Part shown: positions 23,912 through 31,709 of the stretch, piece by piece
Layout: every line of letters starts with the position of its first letter
Position numbering within the stretch: position 1 is the first letter of the stretch
Assembly: GCA_016218805.1 (NCBI GenBank)
Contig: JACRCW010000108.1
Coordinates: 1-41,667, forward strand
DNA: 41,667 nucleotides
DNA from: Deltaproteobacteria bacterium
GTDB lineage: Bacteria > Myxococcota > JACRCW01
Reading direction: 5' to 3'
Notes under the pieces: model-generated
What the model was told of the DNA's origin: nothing
The model's input: only the letters and a program-made list of their open reading frames with translations
Databases searched by the model: none
Program-made: the position numbers and the translations under genes

Positions 23912-23918
23912 GCCGCGC

Positions 23919-25472
23919 GTGTCCGGGCCCCGCTCCATCCTGACGCTGTTTGATGACCCGCGCGGCCCGGCGGCGCCCGCGCAACCGGGGGGCAAGCCGG
24001 CCGACGGCGCCCGCCCGCAGTCCGTGACGGAGGTGGTGCGCGCCTCCCGCATGCTGGTGGAGCAGCGCTTTCCGCGCGTGCGCGTGCAGGGCGAAGTGAG
24101 CGACTACCGCGCGCGCGGTTCCGCGGGGCACCTGTATTTCACGCTCAAGGACCAGGTGTCCGCGCTGCCCGTGGTGATGTGGGAGTCGGACGCGCGGCGG
24201 CTGCGCTTCAAGCTGGCGGCGGGGCAGCAGGTCATCGCCACCGGAAAGCTGACGCTCTACGAAGCGCAGGGCCGCTTCCAGCTGCAGGCCACCGCGCTGG
24301 AGCCCGCCGGGCAGGGCGCGCTGGCCGCAGCGTATGAGGCGCTGCGCGCGCGGCTGGAGGCGGAAGGGTTGTTTGCGCCGGCGCGCAAGAAGCAACTCCC
24401 GGCCCACCCGCGAGTGGTGGGCGTGGTGACCAGCCCGGAGGGCGCTGCGTGGCAGGACGTGCTGCGCGTGCTGCGGCGGCGCGCGCCCGGCGTGCACGTG
24501 CTGTTGTCCGCGGCGCGCGTGCAGGGGGCGGGCGCGTCGCAGGAGATCGCCGCGGCGCTGACGCGGCTGGACCGGGACGGGCGTGCGGACGTGATCATCG
24601 TGGCGCGCGGGGGCGGGGCCGCGGAGGACCTGGCCGCGTTCAATGATGAAGCACTGGCCCGCGCCCTGGCCGCGTGCGCCACACCGGTGGTGTCCGGCGT
24701 GGGCCATGAGACGGACACGACCATCTGCGACTGGGTGGCGGACGTGCGCGCGCCCACGCCGTCGGCCGCGGCGGAGCTGGTGGTCCCCGACCGGCAGAAG
24801 ACCCGCGAGGCGCTGGCCCACCTGCACGAGCGCCTCCAGAGCGCGATGGCCGGGAAAGGCCGCGCGGCGGAGCTGGCGCTGTTGCGGCTGCAGCAGCGGC
24901 TGGGTGACGGACGGGACCTGCTGCGCCCGCGCGCCCAGGCGCTGGATGACCTGGACGAGCGGCTGCGCCACGCGCTCCGCCGCCGGACGCGGGAGACGCG
25001 GGAGCGGTTGACGGCGTGCTCCACGCGGTTGGACCGCGCGCATCCGGTCCGGCACCTGCGCGCCCAGCGCGAGCGGCTGGACCGCCTGCGGGGCGCGCTG
25101 CAGTCCGCGGCCACCCGGCGCCGCCAGCTGGCGCGGGAACGGGTCACGCACGCCGCCGCGCGGTTGGAGCGCGCCCGCCCGGAGCGGCGGCTGCGCGCGG
25201 GCGGGGACGCGCTGGCGCGCCTGGAACAGCGGCTGCGCGGCGCGTTTGACCGCGCGGCGCGGGCCGCCCGGGAGCGGTGGTCCACGGACGCCGCGCGGCT
25301 GCAGGCGCTCAGCCCGCTGGCGGTGCTCTCGCGGGGGTATGCCGTGGTACAGCGCGCTCCCGACGGCACCGTGGTCCGCGACCCCGCGGATGCGCCGGCC
25401 GGCACGGAGCTGTCCGTCCGGGTGGCCGGCGGGGTCATTGACGCGGTGTCGCGCGGAGGCAGCAAGCCATGA
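23919..25472 (+). CDS. xseA: Exodeoxyribonuclease VII large subunit
   Basis: 517 residues from the GTG at 23919, chosen because of the promoter spacing; a TTG at 23910 is also in frame. Exonuclease VII degrades single-stranded DNA from both ends. The N-terminal OB fold spans about 30-125 (VRVQGEVSDYRARGSAGHLY, FTLKDQVSALPVVMWE). The catalytic domain includes VVGVVTSPEGAAWQDVLRVL, IIVARGGGAAEDLAAFNDE and SGVGHETDTTICDWVADVRA. A long Arg-rich coiled coil follows, and the C-terminus LSRGYAVVQ is conserved. It overlaps xseB by 4 nt (ATGA), as expected for the two subunits. The coiled coil is unusually rich in Arg and Ala, matching the base composition. Confidence 0.97.
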   Translation: MSGPRSILTLFDDPRGPAAPAQPGGKPADGARPQSVTEVVRASRMLVEQRFPRVRVQGEVSDYRARGSAGHLYFTLKDQVSALPVVMWESDARRLRFKLAAGQQVIATGKLTLYEAQGRFQLQATALEPAGQGALAAAYEALRARLEAEGLFAPARKKQLPAHPRVVGVVTSPEGAAWQDVLRVLRRRAPGVHVLLSAARVQGAGASQEIAAALTRLDRDGRADVIIVARGGGAAEDLAAFNDEALARALAACATPVVSGVGHETDTTICDWVADVRAPTPSAAAELVVPDRQKTREALAHLHERLQSAMAGKGRAAELALLRLQQRLGDGRDLLRPRAQALDDLDERLRHALRRRTRETRERLTACSTRLDRAHPVRHLRAQRERLDRLRGALQSAATRRRQLARERVTHAAARLERARPERRLRAGGDALARLEQRLRGAFDRAARAARERWSTDAARLQALSPLAVLSRGYAVVQRAPDGTVVRDPADAPAGTELSVRVAGGVIDAVSRGGSKP

Positions 25473-25759
25473 AGGGCATCCGGGCAACGACGTCAGGCGA
25501 GGCGGGCGAGGAGCGCTTTGAGGCCCTCATGGCGCGGCTGGAGCAACTGGTGGCGGCGCTGGAGAAGGGTGACCTGCCGTTGGAAGAGGCGCTCAAGGCG
25601 TTTGAGGAGGGCGTGTCCCTGGTGCGGCGCGGCCAGGGCCGGCTGGAAGACATGGAACGCCGCATTGAACAGCTGATGGCCAACGGCACCACCCGGCCGC
25701 TGGCTGAGCCCGCGCCCTCCCGCGCCACGGCCGACGACCCCGACAAGATCCCGTTCTGA
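25469..25759 (+). CDS. xseB: Exodeoxyribonuclease VII small subunit
   Basis: A 96-residue protein with the XseB core FEALMARLEQLVAALEKGDLP followed by LEEALKAFEEGVSLVRR, two helices that clamp the coiled coil of the large subunit. The N-terminus has about 15 extra residues and the C-terminus a short Pro/Ala/Asp tail ending DDPDKIPF. The start codon overlaps the xseA stop (ATGA), indicating coupled translation. A prenyl diphosphate synthase follows after 23 nt, a common gene order in Proteobacteria and relatives. Confidence 0.96.
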   Translation: MKGIRATTSGEAGEERFEALMARLEQLVAALEKGDLPLEEALKAFEEGVSLVRRGQGRLEDMERRIEQLMANGTTRPLAEPAPSRATADDPDKIPF

Positions 25760-25782
25760 GGCCATCCCGCACGAGGCAGAGA

Positions 25783-26754
25783 ATGCAGAAACCGCGCCGC
25801 GCTTCCAAGACAGGTAAGAAGACCAAACCCGCCGCCCGCCGTGTCACCCGCACGCGCACCGTCAACCTGCAGGCCAGCGTCAAGATGCGCGCCGCGCAGG
25901 TGGACCGCGAACTGGGCCGCACGCTGGGCCGCCTGCGCGACTTCCCCGCGCACGGCGGTGTGTCCCCGCCCACGCGCCTGCTGGCCGCCATGGCCCACAG
26001 CCTGCTGGCGGGCGGCAAGCGCCTGCGCCCGGTCATCTGCATTGAGAGCTGCGTGGCCGCCGGTGGCCACGCGCCCGCCGCGTTCCGCAGCGCGTGCGCG
26101 CTGGAGATGGTGCACACCTACAGCCTCATCCATGACGATCTCCCCGCCATGGACGACGACGACCTGCGCCGCGGGCAGCCCACGTGCCACAAGGCGTTTG
26201 ACGAGGCGACGGCGATCCTCGCCGGGGATGGGCTGCTGACGGACGCGTTCCTGGTGCTGGCGCAGGCGCCGCGCAACCCGCTTCGGCAGGTGACGGAGCT
26301 GGCGGCGGCGGCGGGCAGCTTTGGCATGGTGGGCGGGCAGATGGATGACATCCTGGCGGAGGGCCAGGACCCCGCGCAGGTGGAGCTGGAGGCCATCCAC
26401 CGCCGCAAGACGGGCCGGCTGTTCGTGGCGTCGTCGGTGCTGGGCGGATTGTGCGCCGGGGCCGGGGACCGCGAGATTGCCGCGCTGCGGACGTACGGGG
26501 CGGCGTTGGGGTTTGCCTTCCAGGTGTGGGACGACGTGCTGGACGTTGTTGACACCACCGGTAAGGGCGGCAAAGGCGTGGGCCGAGACGAGAAGCACGA
26601 CAAGGCGACGTACGTGCGGCGGCACGGGCTGGACGGTGCGCGGTTCCTGGCGCACCAGGCGGCGGACCGCGCGGTGCACGCGCTCAAGCCGTTCGGGAAG
26701 CGCGGCGCGGTGCTGGCGGCGCTGGCGCGTTACGCGGTGGAACGGGATCACTGA
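25783..26754 (+). CDS. ispA: Polyprenyl (farnesyl/geranylgeranyl) diphosphate synthase
   Basis: 323 residues. The first Asp-rich motif DDLPAMDDDD (118-127) and the second, DDVLD (250-254), bind magnesium and diphosphate. LAGGKRLRPV (75-84) and GGQMDDI are also family signatures. The enzyme condenses dimethylallyl or geranyl diphosphate with isopentenyl diphosphate in the cytoplasm. Product length cannot be fixed by eye, although position behind xseB is typical of ispA. The first 35 residues are Lys/Arg rich and precede the normal start of the fold, so this protein has a basic N-terminal extension or the true start is further in. No dxs gene follows; a SemiSWEET gene does. Confidence 0.95.
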   Translation: MQKPRRASKTGKKTKPAARRVTRTRTVNLQASVKMRAAQVDRELGRTLGRLRDFPAHGGVSPPTRLLAAMAHSLLAGGKRLRPVICIESCVAAGGHAPAAFRSACALEMVHTYSLIHDDLPAMDDDDLRRGQPTCHKAFDEATAILAGDGLLTDAFLVLAQAPRNPLRQVTELAAAAGSFGMVGGQMDDILAEGQDPAQVELEAIHRRKTGRLFVASSVLGGLCAGAGDREIAALRTYGAALGFAFQVWDDVLDVVDTTGKGGKGVGRDEKHDKATYVRRHGLDGARFLAHQAADRAVHALKPFGKRGAVLAALARYAVERDH

Positions 26755-27018
26755 GTGGACGCGCAGACGATGACCACGGCGCTCGGGCTGGTGGCCGGGA
26801 CGCTGACGACGGTAGCGTTCATCCCCCAGCTGCTGCTGGTGGTGCGCACGCGCTCCGCCAAGGACATCTCACTGGGGATGTTCATCATCTTTTCGGTGGG
26901 CGTGTTCCTGTGGATGATCTACGGGATCATCAACCATGACGTGCCGGTGATCCTGGCCAACGCCATCACGCTGGGCCTGGCGCTGGTGATCCTGTGGTTC
27001 AAGATCACGCTGCGCTGA
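26755..27018 (+). CDS. SemiSWEET (PQ-loop, MtN3-like) sugar transporter
   Basis: An 87-residue membrane protein with three transmembrane segments, the size of bacterial SemiSWEETs, which work as dimers to move sugars down their gradient. GLVAGTLTTVAFIPQLLLVV contains the PQ motif, RSAKDISLGMFIIFSVGVFLW the second helix, and the third helix ends in LWFKITLR. The GTG at 26755 follows the prenyl synthase stop directly; an ATG at 26770 is an alternative. Location downstream of xseAB-ispA suggests co-transcription by convenience rather than a joint pathway. Confidence 0.93.
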   Translation: MDAQTMTTALGLVAGTLTTVAFIPQLLLVVRTRSAKDISLGMFIIFSVGVFLWMIYGIINHDVPVILANAITLGLALVILWFKITLR

Positions 27019-27052
27019 CGGCACTTTGACGTCGTGGGAGGCTGCGGGACGT

Positions 27053-27142
27053 GGCTCGCCGGGAGGCTCGCCCTCCCAGGACGTCCGCTGGGAAACCGGT
27101 TGCTTCCTCCGCTTCCCGGGAGGGCGAGGCTCCTGCCGAGCC
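27053..27142. repeat. REP-like imperfect palindrome between convergent genes
   Basis: The left arm 27053-27077 and the right arm 27118-27142 are 25-bp inverted copies with 22 of 25 positions pairing (core GGGAGGGCGAG against CTCGCCCTCCC). They are separated by 40 bp. The element lies exactly in the gap between the SemiSWEET gene and the TonB-like gene, which converge on it, the classic location of REP sequences. It may act as a transcription boundary. No transposase is nearby. Confidence 0.8.
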
Positions 27143-27146
27143 CGGC

Positions 27147-28301
27147 TCAGCGCAGACCGTGCTGGAACGGGACCACCGTTCCCTGCCGTTCAAACGTGAC
27201 CGTGAAACCGAAACGGAACGAGAACCGGTCTGCACCCTCAAACAACGCAACCGGCGGATTGGGAAACGGTCCGGCGGCGCGCACCGCGCGGCTCGCCTCG
27301 TCGTCAAGGTCGTCGTTCCCGCTGAAGCGGTCCACCTGAACGCCCACCACGCGCCCGTCGCGGTCCAGCGTGATCTCCACCAGCGTGAAGCGCCGGCGCA
27401 CGCGCCCGGAGCGGTCCGGCGCGTTGGCCCGCAGCACGCTTTCGGGGTGCCAGGTGCGGCGCACCGCCTCGGAGATGCGGTTGAAGTAGCTCGCGTACTT
27501 CCACTGCCGCGCGTTGAGGTACGTACCGGTGCCCTCCTCCACGTCGTCCAGCGCGTCGTTGGCCGGGGCACCACCCGCCACCCGCGCCGCCGTCGCGTCG
27601 TCCGGGTAGAGGTTGCGCGGTGCATCCGCATCGTCGCGGCCGCCCTCGTCCGCCGCCGTGCCCGCCGTGCCCTCGTCAGCGTCGCTCGCCACCTCGGTGT
27701 CGGATGCGCCGCGATTGCCCCCGTGCGCGCTCTCCTGCGCGGCCCGCCACATGGCCAGCCAGCCCGGGCCGCGAAACCCGCCGGCCGTGGCGCCGGAGAC
27801 GTGCTCCGCGTGTTCCTGCGGCGCGCCCGGTTCCTCGGCGGGCGGTTGCGGAGCGCCGGTCTCGGCGGACACCTCGTGCGCCACCGGTGCGGGCTCGTGC
27901 ACCTCCCGCGCGCGCGTCTCCTCCCGCACCTTGTGGTCCTGCTCGCTGACAAACTTCGCCTGCTCGGGCCGCTCCGGCGTCGCCGTGCGCGGCAGGCGGA
28001 CAATCTGCCCATCGGGCCGCGGCGGGTCGGGGCGCTCCACGGGTCTTGGCGCGGTCCGCTCGGCGGGATGCGGCCGAATGACCGCTTCCGCCATGCCGTT
28101 GGGCACCTTCGAGGACGGCTGGAACGTCACCGTGATCGCCGTGCGGTTCGTCGTTGGGAGGCGTTCCTCGGGGAGCTGGCGCACCGTCACTGCAAACCCC
28201 ACGTGCAGCACCGCGGACAGCCCCAGCGCGACAACGAGCGCGAGGCGCCCACGCGAACGCCAGGACACCGGGGCGCGGGAGGCGGAGACTGCCGACGACA
28301 T
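27147..28301 (-). CDS. TonB-family energy transducer-like protein
   Basis: 384 residues from the ATG at 28301, chosen because it places a single membrane helix (about 19-40, LALVVALGLSAVLHVGFAV) near the N-terminus. The middle (about 60-280) is rich in Pro, Glu, Ala and Asp, a periplasm-spanning linker with EERPD-type acidic runs. The last 110 residues match a TonB/TolA C-terminal domain: YASYFNRISEAVRRTWHPES, then VEITLDRDGRVVGVQVDRFSG and a final beta strand. Such proteins couple the inner-membrane proton gradient to outer-membrane receptors or act in envelope stability. ExbB/ExbD and receptor genes are not in the window. The 3' end abuts a REP-like element. Confidence 0.88.
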   Translation of the reverse strand: MSSAVSASRAPVSWRSRGRLALVVALGLSAVLHVGFAVTVRQLPEERLPTTNRTAITVTFQPSSKVPNGMAEAVIRPHPAERTAPRPVERPDPPRPDGQIVRLPRTATPERPEQAKFVSEQDHKVREETRAREVHEPAPVAHEVSAETGAPQPPAEEPGAPQEHAEHVSGATAGGFRGPGWLAMWRAAQESAHGGNRGASDTEVASDADEGTAGTAADEGGRDDADAPRNLYPDDATAARVAGGAPANDALDDVEEGTGTYLNARQWKYASYFNRISEAVRRTWHPESVLRANAPDRSGRVRRRFTLVEITLDRDGRVVGVQVDRFSGNDDLDDEASRAVRAAGPFPNPPVALFEGADRFSFRFGFTVTFERQGTVVPFQHGLR

Positions 28302-28311
28302 GGGGCGGCGC

Positions 28312-28317
28312 ACCTTA
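28312..28317 (-). promoter_or_regulatory. -10-like element TAAGGT of the TonB-like gene
   Basis: Minus-strand TAAGGT lies 10 nt before the ATG at 28301. If it is a -10 element the leader would be only a few nucleotides. No strong ribosome site is present. Confidence 0.35.
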
Positions 28318-28453
28318 GCGGAAGCCGCGGCGTCACGCGCGCGCACCCCGCGTGACATCCGTGTCGCACCGGCAACACCTGCCGGGTGCGGCTTCTCGTC
28401 GTCACCCGGGCGTGGCGCACCGTTTGCTTGGCCGCGGGCGCCGGAGGTGGTGC

Positions 28454-29287
28454 ATGCACGGGTGGCTGGCGAAGTGGCGTCCCTGGTTCCTGGTCCTTGG
28501 CACGGTGGCCGCGTGCGACCCGCAGTGTGCCGGTGGCAACGAGCAGCAGGCCTCCGGGTGTGATGTCAACGTGGGGCCGTTCTTCCCGGGCTGCGCCGCG
28601 CGTATCGACCATGCGGAACGGCAGGCCGACGGAGAGACGTACCGCATCTTTGGCAGCGCCAACGCGGGGGACCTCGTGTCGCTGCACCCAGACGGCTGCG
28701 GCGGCCCCGTTGTGGACAGCACCACGGCGGACAGCGGCGGCGGATTCGAGTTTCTCGTGGTGGTCCCGGTTGGGACCCGGCGGACCTACAACGTGTCCTC
28801 CCGCCAGCCCAACACGGATCCGAGCGCAGACACCTGCTGCGGCGGGGCGGTGCTCAACAACGGGATGGTCGTTGACAACCTCGCCCCAGCTCCGCCGCGG
28901 GGGATGACGTGGCGGCCGGAGACCGCCTGGGGCTGCCGCCAGCTCGTGGCCGGGCTGGCCGAGCCGCGCGCCACGGTGAGCGTGTTCGCGGACCCCGACT
29001 GCACGGTGGTGGTCCCTGCCTGCGGGACCACGGCCGCGGTGCGCGTGAACCACGAGGGAACCTGGATCCACTACACGGCCCGCAGCGAGCCGGACCCGAG
29101 CCTCGCCTTCTATGCCCGGTTGACGGACACCTCCGGCAACGTCTCAACGTGTGCGGGCCCTGCGGAGCTGGAGCCCGGCTTTGACGGCGGCGGAGTGCCA
29201 GCCGACGCCGGCCTGCTGGATGCGGGATGGGATGACGCGGGCCCGGGTGACGCGAGTGTCCCCGACGCGGCGGCGGACGCGGGCTGA
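28454..29287 (+). CDS. Cys-rich secreted lipoprotein with Asp-Ala-Gly tail
   Basis: 277 residues from the ATG at 28454, which follows GGAGGTGG. The signal MHGWLAKWRPWFLVLGTVAAC gives lipobox Cys21. The mature part has many Cys (about 13), suggesting disulfides outside the cytoplasm. It appears to hold two Ig-like or Big-type beta domains: YRIFGSANAGDLVSLHPDGC, and LAEPRATVSVFADPDC with the phrase YARLTDTSGNVSTC. The last 35 residues (DAGLLDAGWDDAG and so on) form an acidic Asp-Ala-Gly tail, a style common in myxobacterial surface proteins. I do not recognise a specific function. It is convergent with the RlmM-like gene, 4 bp apart. Confidence 0.8.
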   Translation: MHGWLAKWRPWFLVLGTVAACDPQCAGGNEQQASGCDVNVGPFFPGCAARIDHAERQADGETYRIFGSANAGDLVSLHPDGCGGPVVDSTTADSGGGFEFLVVVPVGTRRTYNVSSRQPNTDPSADTCCGGAVLNNGMVVDNLAPAPPRGMTWRPETAWGCRQLVAGLAEPRATVSVFADPDCTVVVPACGTTAAVRVNHEGTWIHYTARSEPDPSLAFYARLTDTSGNVSTCAGPAELEPGFDGGGVPADAGLLDAGWDDAGPGDASVPDAAADAG

Positions 29288-29291
29288 GGCG

Positions 29292-30347
29292 TCACGCGCG
29301 CACGGTGCCCCACGCGGTGATCTCGTTCTTGTTGTTGTCCAGTTGCCGCAGCACGAACTCGGCAGCGTGCGCGCGCAAGATGCCCTTCACGTCCTCCAGG
29401 CGGCCGTGGTCCTCGTCGCCACGGAACTTCACGGTCACGCAGAACTTCCGGCACAGCTTCTGCCGCGTCCAGTGGCGCAGCAGCGTGACGGTGCGCTCCG
29501 GGAACGCAATGAGGTCGCACACCAGCCAGTCCACGGGCACCTTGGGCTCCCAGCTGAACGCGTCACCCTCAACAAACTTCACCGCCGGGTGGCGCATCAC
29601 GTCCGCGCGCAGCGGGCTGCGGTCTACGGCGGTCACGCGCGCGCCCTGCTCCACCGCCACCCACGTCCACCCGCCGGGGCTGGCGCCCAGGTCCACCACC
29701 GTCTCGCCCTTCTGGAAGGTGGTGCCCATGTGGCGCAGCGCTTCGCGCAGCTTGAGGTGCGCGCGCGAGGGCGGCCGCTTGTCCTCCGGGATCACCACCC
29801 GCCCGCCCGGGAACCGGCTCATCACCGCGCGCAGCCGCTCGCGCGCCACCGCGTCACACACGCTCACCACCGCGCGCGTGGGCGTGGCCAGCGCCACCTG
29901 CACCAGCAGCTCGTCCTCGCGCCAGGCGCCATCCGGCGCGGCGGCGCGGCCGCGCATCGCGCCGCCCGCGGACTTCCGCAGCTCGTCCACCACCGCGTCA
30001 CGCACGCGCTCCACCCGCGCGGCGCGCACGGGAGAGCCGCGGTACTCGTGACAAAACGCATGCAGCCGCCAGGCTCCCGCGTGTTGCACCACCGCGGGCG
30101 CGATGACCGCGGACGCCGCCACCGCCAGTTCGCGCGCGGAGGCGCCCTCCACGTCCACGGCGGATGGCAGGCACTGCGCGCTGAAAGCCAGGTGCACCGG
30201 GACCTGCGCCTGCTGCGCGTCCAGCGTGCACGCCAGAAACCCCTCGGCCACCGTCTCGACGGTCACGCCGGGGAACGCGCGGCGCAGCTCCGCGGCAAGC
30301 GCCGCTTCCATGCCGGGCCGGCATGCGTGCACGCGGCGTTCGTCCAT
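29292..30347 (-). CDS. rlmM: RlmM-like 23S rRNA ribose 2'-O-methyltransferase
   Basis: 351 residues, close to the length of RlmM, which methylates the 2'-OH of C2498 in E. coli 23S rRNA using SAM. The N-terminus HACRPGMEAALAAEL is like the THUMP-side start of RlmM. The FtsJ-type catalytic domain has PPSRAHLKLREAL (Lys), VDLGASPGGWTWVAVEQG (SAM site), DWLVCDLI (Asp), FCVTVKFRG (Lys) and NKNEITAW (Glu), giving the K-D-K-E set of this family. The ATG at 30347 is preceded on the minus strand by TGGTATGGG 6 nt upstream, an extended -10-like element. It is divergent from the BpsA-like gene with a 45-bp gap. Confidence 0.9.
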   Translation of the reverse strand: MDERRVHACRPGMEAALAAELRRAFPGVTVETVAEGFLACTLDAQQAQVPVHLAFSAQCLPSAVDVEGASARELAVAASAVIAPAVVQHAGAWRLHAFCHEYRGSPVRAARVERVRDAVVDELRKSAGGAMRGRAAAPDGAWREDELLVQVALATPTRAVVSVCDAVARERLRAVMSRFPGGRVVIPEDKRPPSRAHLKLREALRHMGTTFQKGETVVDLGASPGGWTWVAVEQGARVTAVDRSPLRADVMRHPAVKFVEGDAFSWEPKVPVDWLVCDLIAFPERTVTLLRHWTRQKLCRKFCVTVKFRGDEDHGRLEDVKGILRAHAAEFVLRQLDNNKNEITAWGTVRA

Positions 30348-30392
30348 GACGGCCCCATACCACGCGTGGGATGCTGCGCGCGGGAGGACGCC

Positions 30393-31709
30393 ATGAAGCG
30401 TCTTGTGGACGGGGTGCATGCGTGGGTCCACCGTGCGCCGTTTGGCATTGAGGTGGCCAGCGGTCTCACGCAGCGCGCGCTGACGCTCCCGCCGGACCTG
30501 CTGGGCGAAATCATCCCGCTGGCGCACGGCCTCCCCGACGACGAACCCGCCGGCGAGGCGTACCGCCGCCTGCGCGAAGCAGGCCTGGCCGACGCAGACC
30601 TTCCCGCGGTGGACCGCACCGTCGTCGAGCACCTGCGGCGTCTGGGCGCGGGTTACGCCTGGCAGCTCGCCGGGCACAAGGACGCGCCGCGGCTGGTTGA
30701 GGTGGTGCGGGCGGTGAATGCGCAGCGCAAGATCACGTTTGACCAGTTTGGCCAGACCACCGTGCTGCCGGAGACGGCGGTGTCCCGCGCGCTGGAGCTG
30801 CGGCGGCGGCTGGGGAAGAAGGCCCGCGTCCTGCTCATTGGTGACGACGACATGCAGTCCCCGCTGCTGACGGCGATGGGCCAGCGCGTGAGCGTGCTTG
30901 AGATCGACCCTGAGCTGGTGCGCTTCCTGCGGCGCACGTGCGCGGACGCGGGCGCTGACGTCGACGCGCGCTGCCTGGATGTGCGCGTGCCGTTCCCAGC
31001 GGACTGGGCCGGCGCGTTTGACGCGGTGCTGACTGACCCCATGACGTTTGAGCCGTGCCTGGTGGCGTTCCTGGCGCGCGCGGCCAATGCGCTGCGGCCC
31101 GGTGGCCTGCTGCTGTGCGCGGTGCACACGGCGGGGGGCGCGCTGTGGCGGCAGGTGCTCCCGCGTCTCCCATTCCGCGAACTCGACGTGATGGGCGCGC
31201 TGCACGCCTATCACGACGAGGGCTTCACGGAGAGCTGGTACCACTCGGACCTGCATGTACTGCGGCGCACGCGCGGCGCCGCGCCGTTTTCCCCTGACCA
31301 GGACATCCCGTTCCCCGAACTGATCCTGGGCGCACATGGCGGCCCGTGGCACGGCATCCTGTGGGCGGCCAGTTCGCCGTGGCGGCGGCCGCGGTTTGAC
31401 GTGCTGGCGGACCGGTTCCGCAGCTGGCCGGCCCTGGCGCGGCTGGAGGTGCTGGAGGAGTTGCGTGACGAGGACGACCGCTGGAGCCGGCTCACCCTGG
31501 TGACGCGCGGCGGCGGCCACGCGGTGCTGGCGTATGACACGCGGCGCGGCCTGCTGTGCGCCACGCTGTTCCCCTACACCACCGAGCGCGCCAACCTGCT
31601 GCGCAGCCACCTCGCCCCCGTGTTCACGGGCGTGTCCGAGGGCACCTACCGCTGCGAGGCGCCACCGTTGCGCGTGCCGGACTTGGCACCCAGCCGCGCC
31701 AGCAGGTGA
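30393..31709 (+). CDS. BpsA-like aminopropyltransferase with C-terminal AdoMet-decarboxylase-like domain
   Basis: 438 residues from an ATG with GGGAGG upstream. The first 110 residues are a winged-helix-like N-terminal domain. Then comes ITFDQFGQTTVLPETAVSRA and RVLLIGDDDMQSPLL (GDDD at 150-153), CLDVRVPFP and LTDPMTFEP (215-218). This is the pattern of N4-bis(aminopropyl)spermidine synthase (BpsA, DUF43), which adds two aminopropyl groups from decarboxylated SAM to make branched polyamines; BpsA normally has DPPYT where this protein has DPMTF. Residues about 312-412 look like a small AdoMet-decarboxylase (SpeD) fold, with HGILWAAS, GGGHAVLAYD and ATLFPY, but without the ES cleavage site that generates pyruvoyl. 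The gene converges with and overlaps (64 bp) a paralogue of the same architecture. The role is inferred. Confidence 0.85.
   Translation: MKRLVDGVHAWVHRAPFGIEVASGLTQRALTLPPDLLGEIIPLAHGLPDDEPAGEAYRRLREAGLADADLPAVDRTVVEHLRRLGAGYAWQLAGHKDAPRLVEVVRAVNAQRKITFDQFGQTTVLPETAVSRALELRRRLGKKARVLLIGDDDMQSPLLTAMGQRVSVLEIDPELVRFLRRTCADAGADVDARCLDVRVPFPADWAGAFDAVLTDPMTFEPCLVAFLARAANALRPGGLLLCAVHTAGGALWRQVLPRLPFRELDVMGALHAYHDEGFTESWYHSDLHVLRRTRGAAPFSPDQDIPFPELILGAHGGPWHGILWAASSPWRRPRFDVLADRFRSWPALARLEVLEELRDEDDRWSRLTLVTRGGGHAVLAYDTRRGLLCATLFPYTTERANLLRSHLAPVFTGVSEGTYRCEAPPLRVPDLAPSRASR

Larger units (their letters stand above)
23282..23918. other. Gene-free stretch between truA and xseA
   Basis: No convincing gene is seen. 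Open frames here shift with every 22-bp repeat unit and have no ribosome sites. From left to right it holds: a weak hairpin after truA (GAGCC/GGCTC near 23310-23325); a duplicated decamer GTAGACATGA; the 21/22-bp minisatellite (23471-23622); a perfect 12-bp hairpin (23620-23658); a small inverted repeat GGCGTC/GACGCC (23703-23716); and the xseA promoter (23882-23911). Confidence 0.7.
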
